Source of the DNA: Methanobacterium sp. UBA279
GTDB taxonomy: Archaea; Methanobacteriota; Methanobacteria; Methanobacteriales; Methanobacteriaceae
Assembly: GCA_002502855.1 (NCBI GenBank)
Contig: DAQK01000016.1
Span: 1-58,044 of the forward strand
DNA length: 58,044 bases
Reading direction: 5' to 3'
Part shown: piece by piece, positions 7,874 through 17,080 of the stretch
Layout of the letters: the number at the start of each line of letters is the position of its first letter
Position numbering within the stretch: the stretch's first letter is position 1
Notes under the pieces: generated by a model
Told to the model about the DNA's origin: nothing
Seen by the model: only the letters and a program-made list of their open reading frames with translations
The model's database searches: none
Made by a program: the position numbers and the translations under genes

Positions 7874-9197
7874 AGAGTAGCTGGTAGTATTTATCCAGTT
7901 CCCACTGGGTTACCTGTAAGCGGTACTCTTCACATTCTTTCTTTTTGAGAGTTATGAATCTTTCGAAGCTGTGTGGGCCTAAGATTTCTTTGACCAGTTC
8001 AGATTTTTCTGATAAGGCCACGGCCTGTTCTAATGAGGCAGGTAGTGATTCAATTCCTTTAACTTCTCTTTCTTCTTCGGTTAAGTTGTACAGGTTGAAC
8101 TCCATAGGATCGGGCATTTCATATCCTTCTTCGATTCCCTTGAGTCCGGCCATGAGCATGGATGCCAGTTGCAGGTAGGGGTTTCCTGATGGGTCAGGAC
8201 ACCTTAGTTCCATCCTGGTGGCAACTTCTTTACCGGGCTGGTAAAGAGGCACACGGATTAATGCAGAACGGTTTCTTCTGGACCATCCGATGTACACTGG
8301 TGCTTCATATCCAGGAACCAGTCTTTTAAATGAGTTAATTGTAGGGTTCAGTATGGAGACGATTTCAGGTGCGTGGGTTAAAACACCACCTATGTAAGCT
8401 TTAGCATCGTCTGAAAGGTTGTACTCATCATCAGCATCGAAGAAAGCGTTTTTTTCTCCTTTAAACAGTGACTGGTGGACGTGCATACCGGAACCGTTTT
8501 CTCCGAATACGGGTTTGGGCATGAAGGTAGCGTAAAGACCGTACTGGAGGGCGATTTCTTTCACAGTTAACCGGTAGGTAACCATATTATCGGCCATTTT
8601 AAGGGCGTCATCGTATCTCATGTCTATCTCATGCTGTGATGGAGCTACTTCGTGGTGAGAGTATTCCACGTTAATTCCCATATCCTTGAGGGCTAAAACG
8701 GTGTCTCTTCTTAAGTCGGAAGCAAGATCCCGTGGTGTTAGGTCAAAGTATCCACCGTTGTCTATGGGTTCTGGATGTTCAGCGGATGTGAAGTAGAAAA
8801 ATTCCAGTTCAGGTCCCACGTAGAAGTGGTCGAAGCCTAATTTTTCCATCTTTTCCAGAGCTCTTCTTAAGGCGTAACGGGGGTCTCCTTCGTAGGGTTT
8901 TCCTCCCGGTATGAGGATATCACATATCATTCTAGCTACTGCTTTTTCCTTTGGTCTCCAGGGGAGAAGTTGGAAAGTATCGGGGTCTGGCATGGCGATC
9001 ATATCGGATTCTTCGATGTCCTGGAAACCGGTTATACTGGATCCATCGAATCCCATTCCCTGATCAAGGGCAGTCTCGAGTTCATCCTGAGTGATGGCAA
9101 AGCTTTTCAGAATACCGTTTATATCGGTAAACCACAGCCTGAGGAACTCTACATCGTTTTCTTGTACTATCTGTATAATTTCATCTTTACTTGGCAT
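7872..9197 (-). CDS. glnA: Glutamine synthetase type I
   Basis: A 441-residue GSI that makes glutamine from glutamate, ammonia and ATP in the cytoplasm. Visible landmarks are DINGILKSF and MGFDGSSITGFQDIEESDM in the N-terminal beta-grasp domain. In the catalytic domain they are YVGPELEFF (metal ligands), YSHHEVAPSQHEID, GSGMHVHQSL, the loop NPTINSFKRLVPGYEAP and the RNRSALIRVP segment. The length (about 440) is that of the shorter GSI-alpha form. AAGGAG sits 8 bases before the ATG. Two identical promoter/operator copies with NrpR sites lie upstream, so it should be repressed when nitrogen is plentiful. nrpR follows on the same strand. Confidence 0.96.
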   Translation of the reverse strand: MPSKDEIIQIVQENDVEFLRLWFTDINGILKSFAITQDELETALDQGMGFDGSSITGFQDIEESDMIAMPDPDTFQLLPWRPKEKAVARMICDILIPGGKPYEGDPRYALRRALEKMEKLGFDHFYVGPELEFFYFTSAEHPEPIDNGGYFDLTPRDLASDLRRDTVLALKDMGINVEYSHHEVAPSQHEIDMRYDDALKMADNMVTYRLTVKEIALQYGLYATFMPKPVFGENGSGMHVHQSLFKGEKNAFFDADDEYNLSDDAKAYIGGVLTHAPEIVSILNPTINSFKRLVPGYEAPVYIGWSRRNRSALIRVPLYQPGKEVATRMELRCPDPSGNPYLQLASMLMAGLKGIEEGYEMPDPMEFNLYNLTEEEREVKGIESLPASLEQAVALSEKSELVKEILGPHSFERFITLKKKECEEYRLQVTQWELDKYYQLL

Positions 9198-9216
9198 TTT
9201 TTCAACTCCTTAAATC

Positions 9217-9291
9217 TCTAGGATTGGTCTAGAATTGTTAAAGTTATCACCGGAAATAGGTTTCCTACTCGTGGCATATAAATGTTTTGGA
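9217..9291 (-). promoter_or_regulatory. glnA-proximal promoter with NrpR operator (repeat copy 1)
   Basis: On the minus strand this unit has a TATA box (TTTATATG, complement of about 9276-9283). About 12-30 bases downstream is GGAAATAGGTTTCC (9252-9265), an exact GGAA-N6-TTCC NrpR operator over the expected transcription start. The leader to the glnA ATG would be about 55-60 bases. The 75 bases are identical to the next copy at 9294-9368. Confidence 0.85.
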
Positions 9292-9293
9292 TT

Positions 9294-9368
9294 TCTAGGA
9301 TTGGTCTAGAATTGTTAAAGTTATCACCGGAAATAGGTTTCCTACTCGTGGCATATAAATGTTTTGGA
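9294..9368 (-). promoter_or_regulatory. glnA-distal promoter with NrpR operator (repeat copy 2)
   Basis: An exact 75-base copy of 9217-9291, two bases away from it. It contains the same TATA box and the same GGAA-N6-TTCC operator (9329-9342). The operators are 77 bp apart, a little over seven helical turns, so cooperative binding or looping is possible. Transcripts from this copy would carry the proximal promoter in their leader. Confidence 0.8.
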
Positions 9369-9442
9369 AACGTTTCAGACCACTATTTCCATGGGGACTA
9401 CCAGTAAAAAAAGTTAAAATTAAAAATATATAACAAAAGGAT

Positions 9443-11341
9443 TCACGAACTTTCCTTATTCAATTTAACAATTTCACTTTTAAAGGCCTGATATATAGAT
9501 TCAGCCCCGATCAACCCATCTGGGATGTTCCATTCTGAAGGGTGTAGTATGAATGGAAATGACTGTTCTCCTCCCAATCCTCCATGACTACCTACCAGTT
9601 CTTCAAATGCGGCCACTTCATTTTTTTCAGGGTCGTATAAACTTATAGCCAGTATGTCCGGTGTGTATTTAAAGCTATTAGTTCTCTTAAGGTGCCTGGT
9701 GGCATTTGGGCCGTAATTAGCCAGGGGGTTAGCCCCGTCAACTGTGTCATTTTCCAGGTAGTAGGTGCCACCGTTACCTATAACCAGGGAGCCGTGTTCA
9801 TTGGATTCAACGAGAATAAATCCTATCCCCTCATGTTTGGACAAACCAGGAATCAGATCAGGGTACAGGCGGTTGATTTCCTCATAGGTGAGTCTGTTTC
9901 TATGCTCAGTTAGATAGACCAGGCCCATATTTCCTGAAGCCAGGACCATCACGTTAGGTTCAACTTCATCGGATTCCTCTTTCTTATATCTCTGCAAATA
10001 GTTGGTCTCACCTGCATCATCGATTAATCCTTTAACTCTATCTACCGGGGCGGTAAAAGCCACAGAGAAGTGATCACCGGTACTTGGTGACATATCACCG
10101 AATATACGAGCATCAGGTAACAGGCCCTTGACCATTTCTTCCAGAGTATAACCATAACGCTGCTTAAAGGTTGCTCCATTGGTCTGGCCATGATCAGAAT
10201 GGACCACCAATTTATAATCCCTGTAGGCCAGGTATGAGGCCATTTCCACCCGGTGGAATTGTTTGTCAATACTTCTAAGGGCATGGAAGGCATCTTCATC
10301 CCTTATGCCGGAGTGATGGGCGATTTCATCATATCCCAAATAGGTAACATAATTAACATCTGTTTTACCCTTTAAAATATCCCCAATAATAGCCAGGGTG
10401 GTTATTTCCCTTAAAAATACATTTGCTCCTGCTCTGATGAATGGATAAAATAATCCCCGGGATATTCTGGGTTTAATATTTCTGAGCCTGTGGATTAACT
10501 GGGAGTTGTAATCTAAAAACGCATCCCAAAATACCAGGCTGACGATTCGACTGAAGTTAGAAGAGTTGCTGAAAACATACTCCCAGGCTTTGTTATAGAA
10601 TTTACCCACATCTTTCATCCGGCTGAAGGTGAATATAACATCTTCGGCATCACCTGAAAATAAATTAGCCCGACTAGCACCATTCCAGGATAGAAGTCCG
10701 TTACCATCAGATATACGTTCTTCCACAAGAGGGGCGTCACTTAAACCAGTAGACACCATGAATTTGTTGTTATTTTCCTTTTCCACCCATCTGAAAGCCA
10801 TGATATCTTCATTGTTACCATGGAGAATTCCCGCATGGCTGGCACCGGTCTGGCTGGACAGGTCAGTCTCCCATCCACTGACTTTATGGCTGCCCTCTTC
10901 AATCCACCTTTTAAGCGTGGGCATATCCCCCCTTTCCACCGCTTCCAGCAGGATATTTTTGCCCAGGCCATCGATCTCCATGAAGACCACCCCTGGGGTA
11001 TCTTTAACATCCTCCTCATCTGATTTCTTAACAGTTTTCCCGATACTACGGTACCAGGCCGCATCGTCATCAATTGTTAAAAGCCCCATAAGCAGGGTTG
11101 AAATAGCAGACATGGTTATGGGGGCTAAAACAAGCGCTGCTCCTTCAATGGTCACACCAACGACGAACTCACTGGCTAACCAGATCAAAGCACCGTTAAC
11201 CAGTAACGAACCCACCCCTACAGTTAAAACCATGAAGGGCAGTAAAATACGAGAAAGGACAGGCCATAAGAGAGTATTTAAAATACCCACTACTGCAGTG
11301 GCTATAAAAGTTGTTTCCCAGGAATCAACGGATAATCCCAC
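9443..11341 (-). CDS. Membrane protein: holin-like N-terminus plus alkaline-phosphatase-fold phosphodiesterase
   Basis: A 632-residue protein. The first 95 residues hold membrane segments (ATAVVGILNTLLWPVLS, LPFMVLTVGVGSLLVNGAL, LVLAPITMSAISTLLMGL) of the 4-TM phage-holin superfamily IV. Residues from about 115 form a type I phosphodiesterase / alkaline phosphatase fold: VVFMEIDGLG (metal), SSQTGASHAGILHG (likely nucleophile region), YDEIAHHSG and VVHSDHGQTNG (metal ligands). A phospholipid, nucleotide or glycan-phosphate substrate is possible. The start is uncertain. The marked GTG has no Shine-Dalgarno. The same frame continues 20 codons upstream with a hydrophobic stretch (TFILWIGAALGFLFIAYIS) up to a TAG at 11402-11404, with no standard start codon. 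Confidence 0.78.
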   Translation of the reverse strand: MGLSVDSWETTFIATAVVGILNTLLWPVLSRILLPFMVLTVGVGSLLVNGALIWLASEFVVGVTIEGAALVLAPITMSAISTLLMGLLTIDDDAAWYRSIGKTVKKSDEEDVKDTPGVVFMEIDGLGKNILLEAVERGDMPTLKRWIEEGSHKVSGWETDLSSQTGASHAGILHGNNEDIMAFRWVEKENNNKFMVSTGLSDAPLVEERISDGNGLLSWNGASRANLFSGDAEDVIFTFSRMKDVGKFYNKAWEYVFSNSSNFSRIVSLVFWDAFLDYNSQLIHRLRNIKPRISRGLFYPFIRAGANVFLREITTLAIIGDILKGKTDVNYVTYLGYDEIAHHSGIRDEDAFHALRSIDKQFHRVEMASYLAYRDYKLVVHSDHGQTNGATFKQRYGYTLEEMVKGLLPDARIFGDMSPSTGDHFSVAFTAPVDRVKGLIDDAGETNYLQRYKKEESDEVEPNVMVLASGNMGLVYLTEHRNRLTYEEINRLYPDLIPGLSKHEGIGFILVESNEHGSLVIGNGGTYYLENDTVDGANPLANYGPNATRHLKRTNSFKYTPDILAISLYDPEKNEVAAFEELVGSHGGLGGEQSFPFILHPSEWNIPDGLIGAESIYQAFKSEIVKLNKESS

Positions 11342-11551
11342 GGAAATATAGGCGATGAATAAAAAACCCAGTGCAGCACCTATCCAGAGTATAAATGTCC
11401 TCTACACCCAGTAAAAACGAGATTTATAGTACAGTTCATCCTAATTTACCATCAACATCACTATAAATCTATTTGATAAGAACATGTAAAAATGTTCTTT
11501 TTTTAAAGTGCAATCATCCTAAGTTGAGGTTAACAAACATCTTTGACAAGT

Positions 11552-14500
11552 TTAATCTTCAAGGGGCAGGTTAAAATAGAATTTAGAACCCTTTCCCAGC
11601 TGGGAATCCACCCATATATCACCACCATGCCTTTCAATAATTCTTTTAGTGATGGCCAGGCCGATTCCAGTTCCACTGTACTCTTCGTTGGTATGCAGAC
11701 GTTTGAAAATCAGGAAAACACGCTCAAAATATTTAGGGTCGATTCCGATGCCGTTGTCTTCCACTTTGAACAACCAGTTATCATCCTCTTTCTTGGCCGA
11801 TATATGGATTTTCGGTGCTTCTTCGTCACGGTATTTAATGGCGTTGCCTACCAGGTTCTGGAATACCTGTACCATCTGGGAATAGTCGCCGTTAACCGTT
11901 GGTAATGGTTCGCGGGTTACATGCGCATCGTTCTCCTTGATCGATAATTTATGGTACATCAAAACTTCGTCCAGGACTTTTTCCAGGTCTACTTTTTCGA
12001 ACTCGCTGGTGGTTCTATTTACCCGGGAATAAGCCAGTAGATCGTTTATTAACTCCTGCATGCGTGCTGCCCCATCTACAGCATAATCTATAAATTCATC
12101 GGCATCCGAATCTAACTGCCCCTCATAACGGCGCTGGAGAAGCTGTAGGAAACTGGATATCATCCTCAGGGGCTCCTGCAGGTCGTGGGAAGCGATGTAG
12201 GCGAACTGTTGAAGCTCCTTGTTGGAACGTTTCAGCTCTTCCAGGGTTTTTTCCAATTTTTTTCCTGTTTTTTCTCGTTTTACAAATAGTGTGGCATTTT
12301 CCAGGGAGATAGCCGCCTGTGATATTAGTAACTCTAAAAGCTCCGTCTTTTCAGGAGTGAACACGGAATTTGCCAGACGATTTTCCAGGTAAAGTATTCC
12401 AATCATCTTTGACTGCTTAAATACGGGCATACAAAGGACTGAACGCAACTTCATATCCTGAACTTCCCTGTTATCTTTGAATTCTCCTTCCTCTGAGGCA
12501 TTATCGAGAATCAAACGTTCTCCTGTACGTTGCACATAACGGACTATGGCTTTGCAGATCCCACCTGCTTTTTCCAGTTTTTTCTTGGAAATCTGCACAT
12601 CCTCCTTGAAAGTGGCATGGCTTTCAGCATGGATGAAAAGACCATCTTCCTCTTCCATGATCAGATATCCGCTCTGTGCACCGGAACTCTCGATGACCAC
12701 GTTCATGATCTTCTTAAGTAATGCTTCCAGTTCTATCTCCGCAGAAATAGCCAGGGCGGATTTCATCAGGTATTCAATGTCAATATCCGGGAGGGTGAGG
12801 GGAGGTTCTTCCACCTCGATTTGTGGATAAGAAATATCATCCTCGAAGTAGGTAGGATACCTTTTTAAGAGGCTGAACTCTTTTCTTTCCGCTCCACAAT
12901 TTTTATACAGGCGCGCTGCCTGGTTGAAATACATCTCTTCAGAACACTGTCCATAGCAGAGTAGAAGCTCCCCCAGACATTCATGGAGATGCCCCTCCAA
13001 GAAGGTGTAGCCCTGCTTATGTGCGGAATCTATGGCATCCATATAAAGACTCCTGGCTTTCTTGAATTCACCGGTAACTCTTTCGAGTTCAGCATGAAGG
13101 AAGGCAAGATAGGGTTCGAGGAGCGGCCCCAGCTTGGCCCAGGTCTCCACCTTATCGATGAGTGGCTGGATTTCATCCATCAATTCAACTTCATCTTCAA
13201 AGTCAACCCCTTTTTCATAGAGTTTCAAAGTGTTCAGCACCCGGAAGACGTACCACTGTCTCTTGAGCACGTTATCAGTTAGACCCGACAGGTAGCGCTT
13301 CACTCCCTGCAGATACTTTTTGGCCATGATGTGTTCTCCCAAGTAGTAGTGGGCCAGGCCCATATGCACGTAATAGCTTCCTGCTGAAGCTATGTGGTTG
13401 TCCCCTTCCCATTTACTCAGTTTTTCTTCCATGGGGACTGGTATGTAATTTTTCTTCATGGGTTCGATCCATCCGGCCTGCACAGCTTCGGCCAGTCCTA
13501 CGGAGAAGGATAGATGATATCTCTGTGAAAATTCAAGGCATTCATTAGCATAATCCTCGATGATGGACATATCCGCCCCTTGAACCTGTAAATTCCACAT
13601 CAAAGGTCCGTAGGAGAGCCCGGCATTGTACAGGTCACCGCAGTTCTTTCCAGATTGTATGGATTTGAGGCAGTAAGCCACGATCTCCAGGGGGTGGCTT
13701 CGGGAGTGCATGTTGCACCATACTATTCCGTTCATGCCACGGGTGGCTCCGAAGGTGTCGGGGTACTTTGCCGAGAGTTCCTGGGCCAGATCCTCGTATT
13801 TAAAAGCAGCCTCGAACTCTTCCTGTTCCCCAAGTTGAAGCCCCATTATGCTGAAGGAGTAGATAACAGATTCGTCCATACCTCCGGCCAGGCAGTGCTG
13901 GGTGGACTGTGCCGCTGAAAGATAAAGCTGTGGCACCAGGCCTGACATGTACAGATCAGGGATGAGTTCACTGTAGAAGGACAGTTCAATTTTATTCTTC
14001 CGGTCCTGGGTGAAGGGCATGTGTAAAATAGTTTCCCAAACATCTATGTCCATGGAGGCAATTTCATCCATCAATTCCTTCCTTTTACGGTCTGCTTCCT
14101 GGGGATCTTCAGGAATGGCTTTACCAAAATAGGCCAGGCCCTGGTTGGCGGTTTCAATGGCTTTATTAAAATTACCTACCGAGGAGAGGGAGGTGGTCTG
14201 CTCAGCCAGACATTCTGCCTTATCCAGGTCACTCTGGGCATGTTCCAGCAAATGATTGAGCAATTTTTTTGATTTCTCGTAGTTTCCACACATGAGTTCC
14301 GTCTTGGCAGCTTTCTGAAATATCCGGAAAGTACGTTTGTAGTGTGCATCCTCCCAGCAGTCATCGGGTAGTAATTTTTTGCTCTCATTGAAATATTCAT
14401 TGGCCGCTTCTGTAGCTAAAGAGTCTAAAGCTTTATTACCGGCATGGTAATTAATATCTGAGAGAAGGTAAGCTGTATCTGAATCGAGTTGGTCTTCTCT

Positions 14501-16660
14501 TCCCAGGTTCAGGTGCGATACAATGGTGAACAGGTTTTCCAGGATTTCCAGGTCTTCAACCTCATTAGTAGAAAAAAGAAGATGGTTACCCACTTCCCAG
14601 TGAATATTACGCCGTTTTTCAGGTGGAATAGCGGATGATGTAGCTTCCTGAACTTTATCGTGAATGAACTGCAGCTGGTTCTTATTTTCAATTAATAATC
14701 CCTGTCCCAGGGCGGGTTTTAGAATTTCATAGGTCTTTGCCAGTGGCATTTCCCTGATCAGTGATAATTCTACAGGTGAAAAGGTATTTCCCATACATGC
14801 ACAATACTCCAGGAGATCTATAAGATCTCGTGGTAGTTTTCGAATCTTTGAACTGAAGAGGGAGACCACGGTGGTGGGCATGCGAGATTTTCGTATTTTC
14901 TCCATATCCCATCTCCATTCTCTGTTTTCGTCTAAATAGATGAGATCTTCCCCATGGAGGTAGGATAGGCTTTCACTCACGAAGAGGGGATTTCCTTCAC
15001 TGAGGGTGCTTATGAAATCTGATAAGGCTTCTGTCTTTTCAAGGGGTGAGTCAAGGATATAAGAAACCATCTCATGGGAGTATTCACTTTTTAAGGGTCC
15101 TAATCTGATTTCTTGAAGTGGTTGTTTATTTTTTTTCACTTTACGTATGATTTTGGATAAGGGATGGCTGGAATCCACTTCATTGTGGCGGTAAGCCCCC
15201 AATAAGAAGAGATATGGATGATCCTTATAGTTAGCGAATATGTTCGAGAAAAAGTCGAAGGAAGCTCCGTCACACCATTGCAGGTCATCTATGAAGATTG
15301 TCAGGGGGTTTTCCTCACTGGCCAGGCAGGTGAGGAAACTGTCGAAGACGTCATGGAACCTGTTAAGAGATTCAACAGGGGGTAAGGGGCGGACTTCTGG
15401 TTGGGGTCCAATAAGGATTTCCAATTCTGGAATTACATCAGTTAAAATCTTCCCATTTTCACCTACAGCGTCCAGTATCTTTTTCTTCCAGTTTTCCAAT
15501 CTTTTGTTGCTTTCGGTTAGGAAGGTACGCATCAGGTTTCTAAGTGCCTGGATAAGGGAACTGTAGGGAATATTTTTCTGATAAACATCGAATTTTCCTG
15601 AGGTGAAATACCCCCTGTTTTCTACAATAGGCTTTTGTAGCTCCTGTATCAGGCGTGTTTTACCAATTCCAGATAATCCTGAAATTAAAACTGAGCGAAA
15701 GTTTCCTTCTATGACTTTTTTGTATTCTTTAAGGATGATTTTCGTTTCCTGGTTGCGTCCGACCATTTTGGAGATGAAGTTAACCCTTCGGGTGGTGATA
15801 TACCTTTCCAGGGGGAAGTCAGTTATGGTGCCGGTTTCTAAATATTCCTCCTGGCACCTGGTTAAATCTGCTAGAAGTCCGTTACTGCTCTGGTAGCGTT
15901 TTTCAGGTTCTTTAAGCATTAATTTTGAAACGATCTTGCCGAGTGTGAGGGGGATATCTGGATCAAGCTCATGGACCTTGGGTGCTTCCTGGGCAAGGTG
16001 GGAGTGTATCAGTTCCAGGGGGTCCTGGGATGAGAAGGGGAGTTCGCCGGTGAGCATTTCATAGAACACTATTCCCAGGGAATACAGGTCTGATGAGAAA
16101 CTCACCTGGTGGTTGATTCGCCCTGTTTGTTCAGGGGATGTGTAGGCAAGGGTTTCTCTTATAAAAGAGCGTTCATAAATGAAATGGCTTACATCCCTCA
16201 CATCGATGGCCGTTATGAAGTCTATCAGACGGATGTTGAGTTTATCATCCACCAGTATGTTGTGGGGTTTGATACCTCCGTGGATTATTCCGGTGTCATG
16301 GACCTTATCTAAAACACGGGCCAGCCCAATACTCATGGTGAAAAAATCTTTCAGGGAAATCCTGTCATTTTCTGCCATTATCCTGTTAAGAGATGTCCCA
16401 TGGAAGTAATTCTGGATTATGTAACAGGTTCCATCCTTACTGTTGAAATTTATAGGTGTGATTACCTCAGGATCGTTTAAAACACGGAGTTGTTCAATTT
16501 TCTGCGTGATCTGGGTTTTTTTATAGGGGGATAAATAGTTCCCATTTAGAACCTTAAGCACCAGTAGTTGCTGGGGATTCTCTTTATGATAGGCCTTGTA
16601 AACAGTTGCCTGGGGGCTTTCAGCTATCCTTTCAATTATGTTGTAGTTGTGGATTATCAT
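11552..16660 (-). CDS. Giant multidomain sensor: kinase-like, AAA ATPase, TPR-like, GAF, histidine kinase
   Basis: A 1702-residue cytoplasmic protein built like cyanobacterial HstK-type proteins. Residues 1-275 are a Ser/Thr kinase fold: VLKVL with Lys36, SPEQTGR (175-181) and DLYSLG (191-196). The catalytic HRD is HGG (127-129) and DFG is DFI (147-149), so the kinase is probably inactive. Residues 298-560 are an AAA-type ATPase with Walker A GLSGIGKT (328-335) and Walker B IFIDD (455-459). About 560-1230 is helical, TPR-like. A GAF domain lies at about 1280-1430, then a coiled coil, HisKA with phospho-acceptor His1492 in SHDLQEP, and a HATPase with N1606, DNGIG and GTGIG boxes. No membrane segment is seen. 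The ligand is unknown. No response regulator is adjacent; one lies at 45.0 kb. Confidence 0.93.
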   Translation of the reverse strand: MIIHNYNIIERIAESPQATVYKAYHKENPQQLLVLKVLNGNYLSPYKKTQITQKIEQLRVLNDPEVITPINFNSKDGTCYIIQNYFHGTSLNRIMAENDRISLKDFFTMSIGLARVLDKVHDTGIIHGGIKPHNILVDDKLNIRLIDFITAIDVRDVSHFIYERSFIRETLAYTSPEQTGRINHQVSFSSDLYSLGIVFYEMLTGELPFSSQDPLELIHSHLAQEAPKVHELDPDIPLTLGKIVSKLMLKEPEKRYQSSNGLLADLTRCQEEYLETGTITDFPLERYITTRRVNFISKMVGRNQETKIILKEYKKVIEGNFRSVLISGLSGIGKTRLIQELQKPIVENRGYFTSGKFDVYQKNIPYSSLIQALRNLMRTFLTESNKRLENWKKKILDAVGENGKILTDVIPELEILIGPQPEVRPLPPVESLNRFHDVFDSFLTCLASEENPLTIFIDDLQWCDGASFDFFSNIFANYKDHPYLFLLGAYRHNEVDSSHPLSKIIRKVKKNKQPLQEIRLGPLKSEYSHEMVSYILDSPLEKTEALSDFISTLSEGNPLFVSESLSYLHGEDLIYLDENREWRWDMEKIRKSRMPTTVVSLFSSKIRKLPRDLIDLLEYCACMGNTFSPVELSLIREMPLAKTYEILKPALGQGLLIENKNQLQFIHDKVQEATSSAIPPEKRRNIHWEVGNHLLFSTNEVEDLEILENLFTIVSHLNLGREDQLDSDTAYLLSDINYHAGNKALDSLATEAANEYFNESKKLLPDDCWEDAHYKRTFRIFQKAAKTELMCGNYEKSKKLLNHLLEHAQSDLDKAECLAEQTTSLSSVGNFNKAIETANQGLAYFGKAIPEDPQEADRKRKELMDEIASMDIDVWETILHMPFTQDRKNKIELSFYSELIPDLYMSGLVPQLYLSAAQSTQHCLAGGMDESVIYSFSIMGLQLGEQEEFEAAFKYEDLAQELSAKYPDTFGATRGMNGIVWCNMHSRSHPLEIVAYCLKSIQSGKNCGDLYNAGLSYGPLMWNLQVQGADMSIIEDYANECLEFSQRYHLSFSVGLAEAVQAGWIEPMKKNYIPVPMEEKLSKWEGDNHIASAGSYYVHMGLAHYYLGEHIMAKKYLQGVKRYLSGLTDNVLKRQWYVFRVLNTLKLYEKGVDFEDEVELMDEIQPLIDKVETWAKLGPLLEPYLAFLHAELERVTGEFKKARSLYMDAIDSAHKQGYTFLEGHLHECLGELLLCYGQCSEEMYFNQAARLYKNCGAERKEFSLLKRYPTYFEDDISYPQIEVEEPPLTLPDIDIEYLMKSALAISAEIELEALLKKIMNVVIESSGAQSGYLIMEEEDGLFIHAESHATFKEDVQISKKKLEKAGGICKAIVRYVQRTGERLILDNASEEGEFKDNREVQDMKLRSVLCMPVFKQSKMIGILYLENRLANSVFTPEKTELLELLISQAAISLENATLFVKREKTGKKLEKTLEELKRSNKELQQFAYIASHDLQEPLRMISSFLQLLQRRYEGQLDSDADEFIDYAVDGAARMQELINDLLAYSRVNRTTSEFEKVDLEKVLDEVLMYHKLSIKENDAHVTREPLPTVNGDYSQMVQVFQNLVGNAIKYRDEEAPKIHISAKKEDDNWLFKVEDNGIGIDPKYFERVFLIFKRLHTNEEYSGTGIGLAITKRIIERHGGDIWVDSQLGKGSKFYFNLPLED

Positions 16661-16921
16661 CTCTAAATTAACCTCACCAAAACACCGTAATCGAATTTAA
16701 AATAGCGAATAATCGGCATTTAGAACTTAGAAATTATATATATTATGTATTCTTTTAACTATAATTTTTTCCTATATTGCTTTTTTAATAAAGGGGATTA
16801 AAAAGTTATTAACAGAAAAGGTAATTCCTTTAATGAGAACTATTTTACACTTGAAGTGTATGTCTTACTTCAGTTTGAACATGGAAAAATATTAATTATA
16901 TTAATATTAGTATTAATAATT

Positions 16922-17032
16922 ATGAATGAAATCCTAATAAAAGTGGATTTTTTGGAAAATTTAGCAAGGGATGATATCAATTTAAAATCTCATTCAACTG
17001 ATTGGATGAAAAAGCGACAAATTAAAGGCTAA
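16922..17032 (+). pseudogene. Truncated toxin-like fragment (DUF4258-like), weak
   Basis: A 36-codon frame starting at ATG 16922 and ending TAA 17030-17032. The stretch INLKSHSTDWMKKRQIKG resembles the conserved (H-x3-RM-x2-R-x-I) start of DUF4258/RelE-like toxins, but nothing like the remaining two thirds follows. Its place just before a DUF2283 gene supports this, since DUF4258 and DUF2283 genes often sit side by side. It is either the broken toxin of that pair or an unrelated short frame. Confidence 0.35.
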
Positions 17033-17080
17033 ATGGATTTATCATTGCCTTATAAGAGATAGAGCGTAGGATGAGTTGAA

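Noticed and set aside
9217..9368. CRISPR-like or insertion-sequence repeat
   Set aside because: Only two copies, 75 bp each, with promoter and NrpR operator inside; no spacers and no transposase. It is a promoter duplication.
10629..11351. 240-codon plus-strand frame opposite the phosphodiesterase gene
   Set aside because: No family features; the opposite strand encodes metal-binding motifs of a phosphatase fold.
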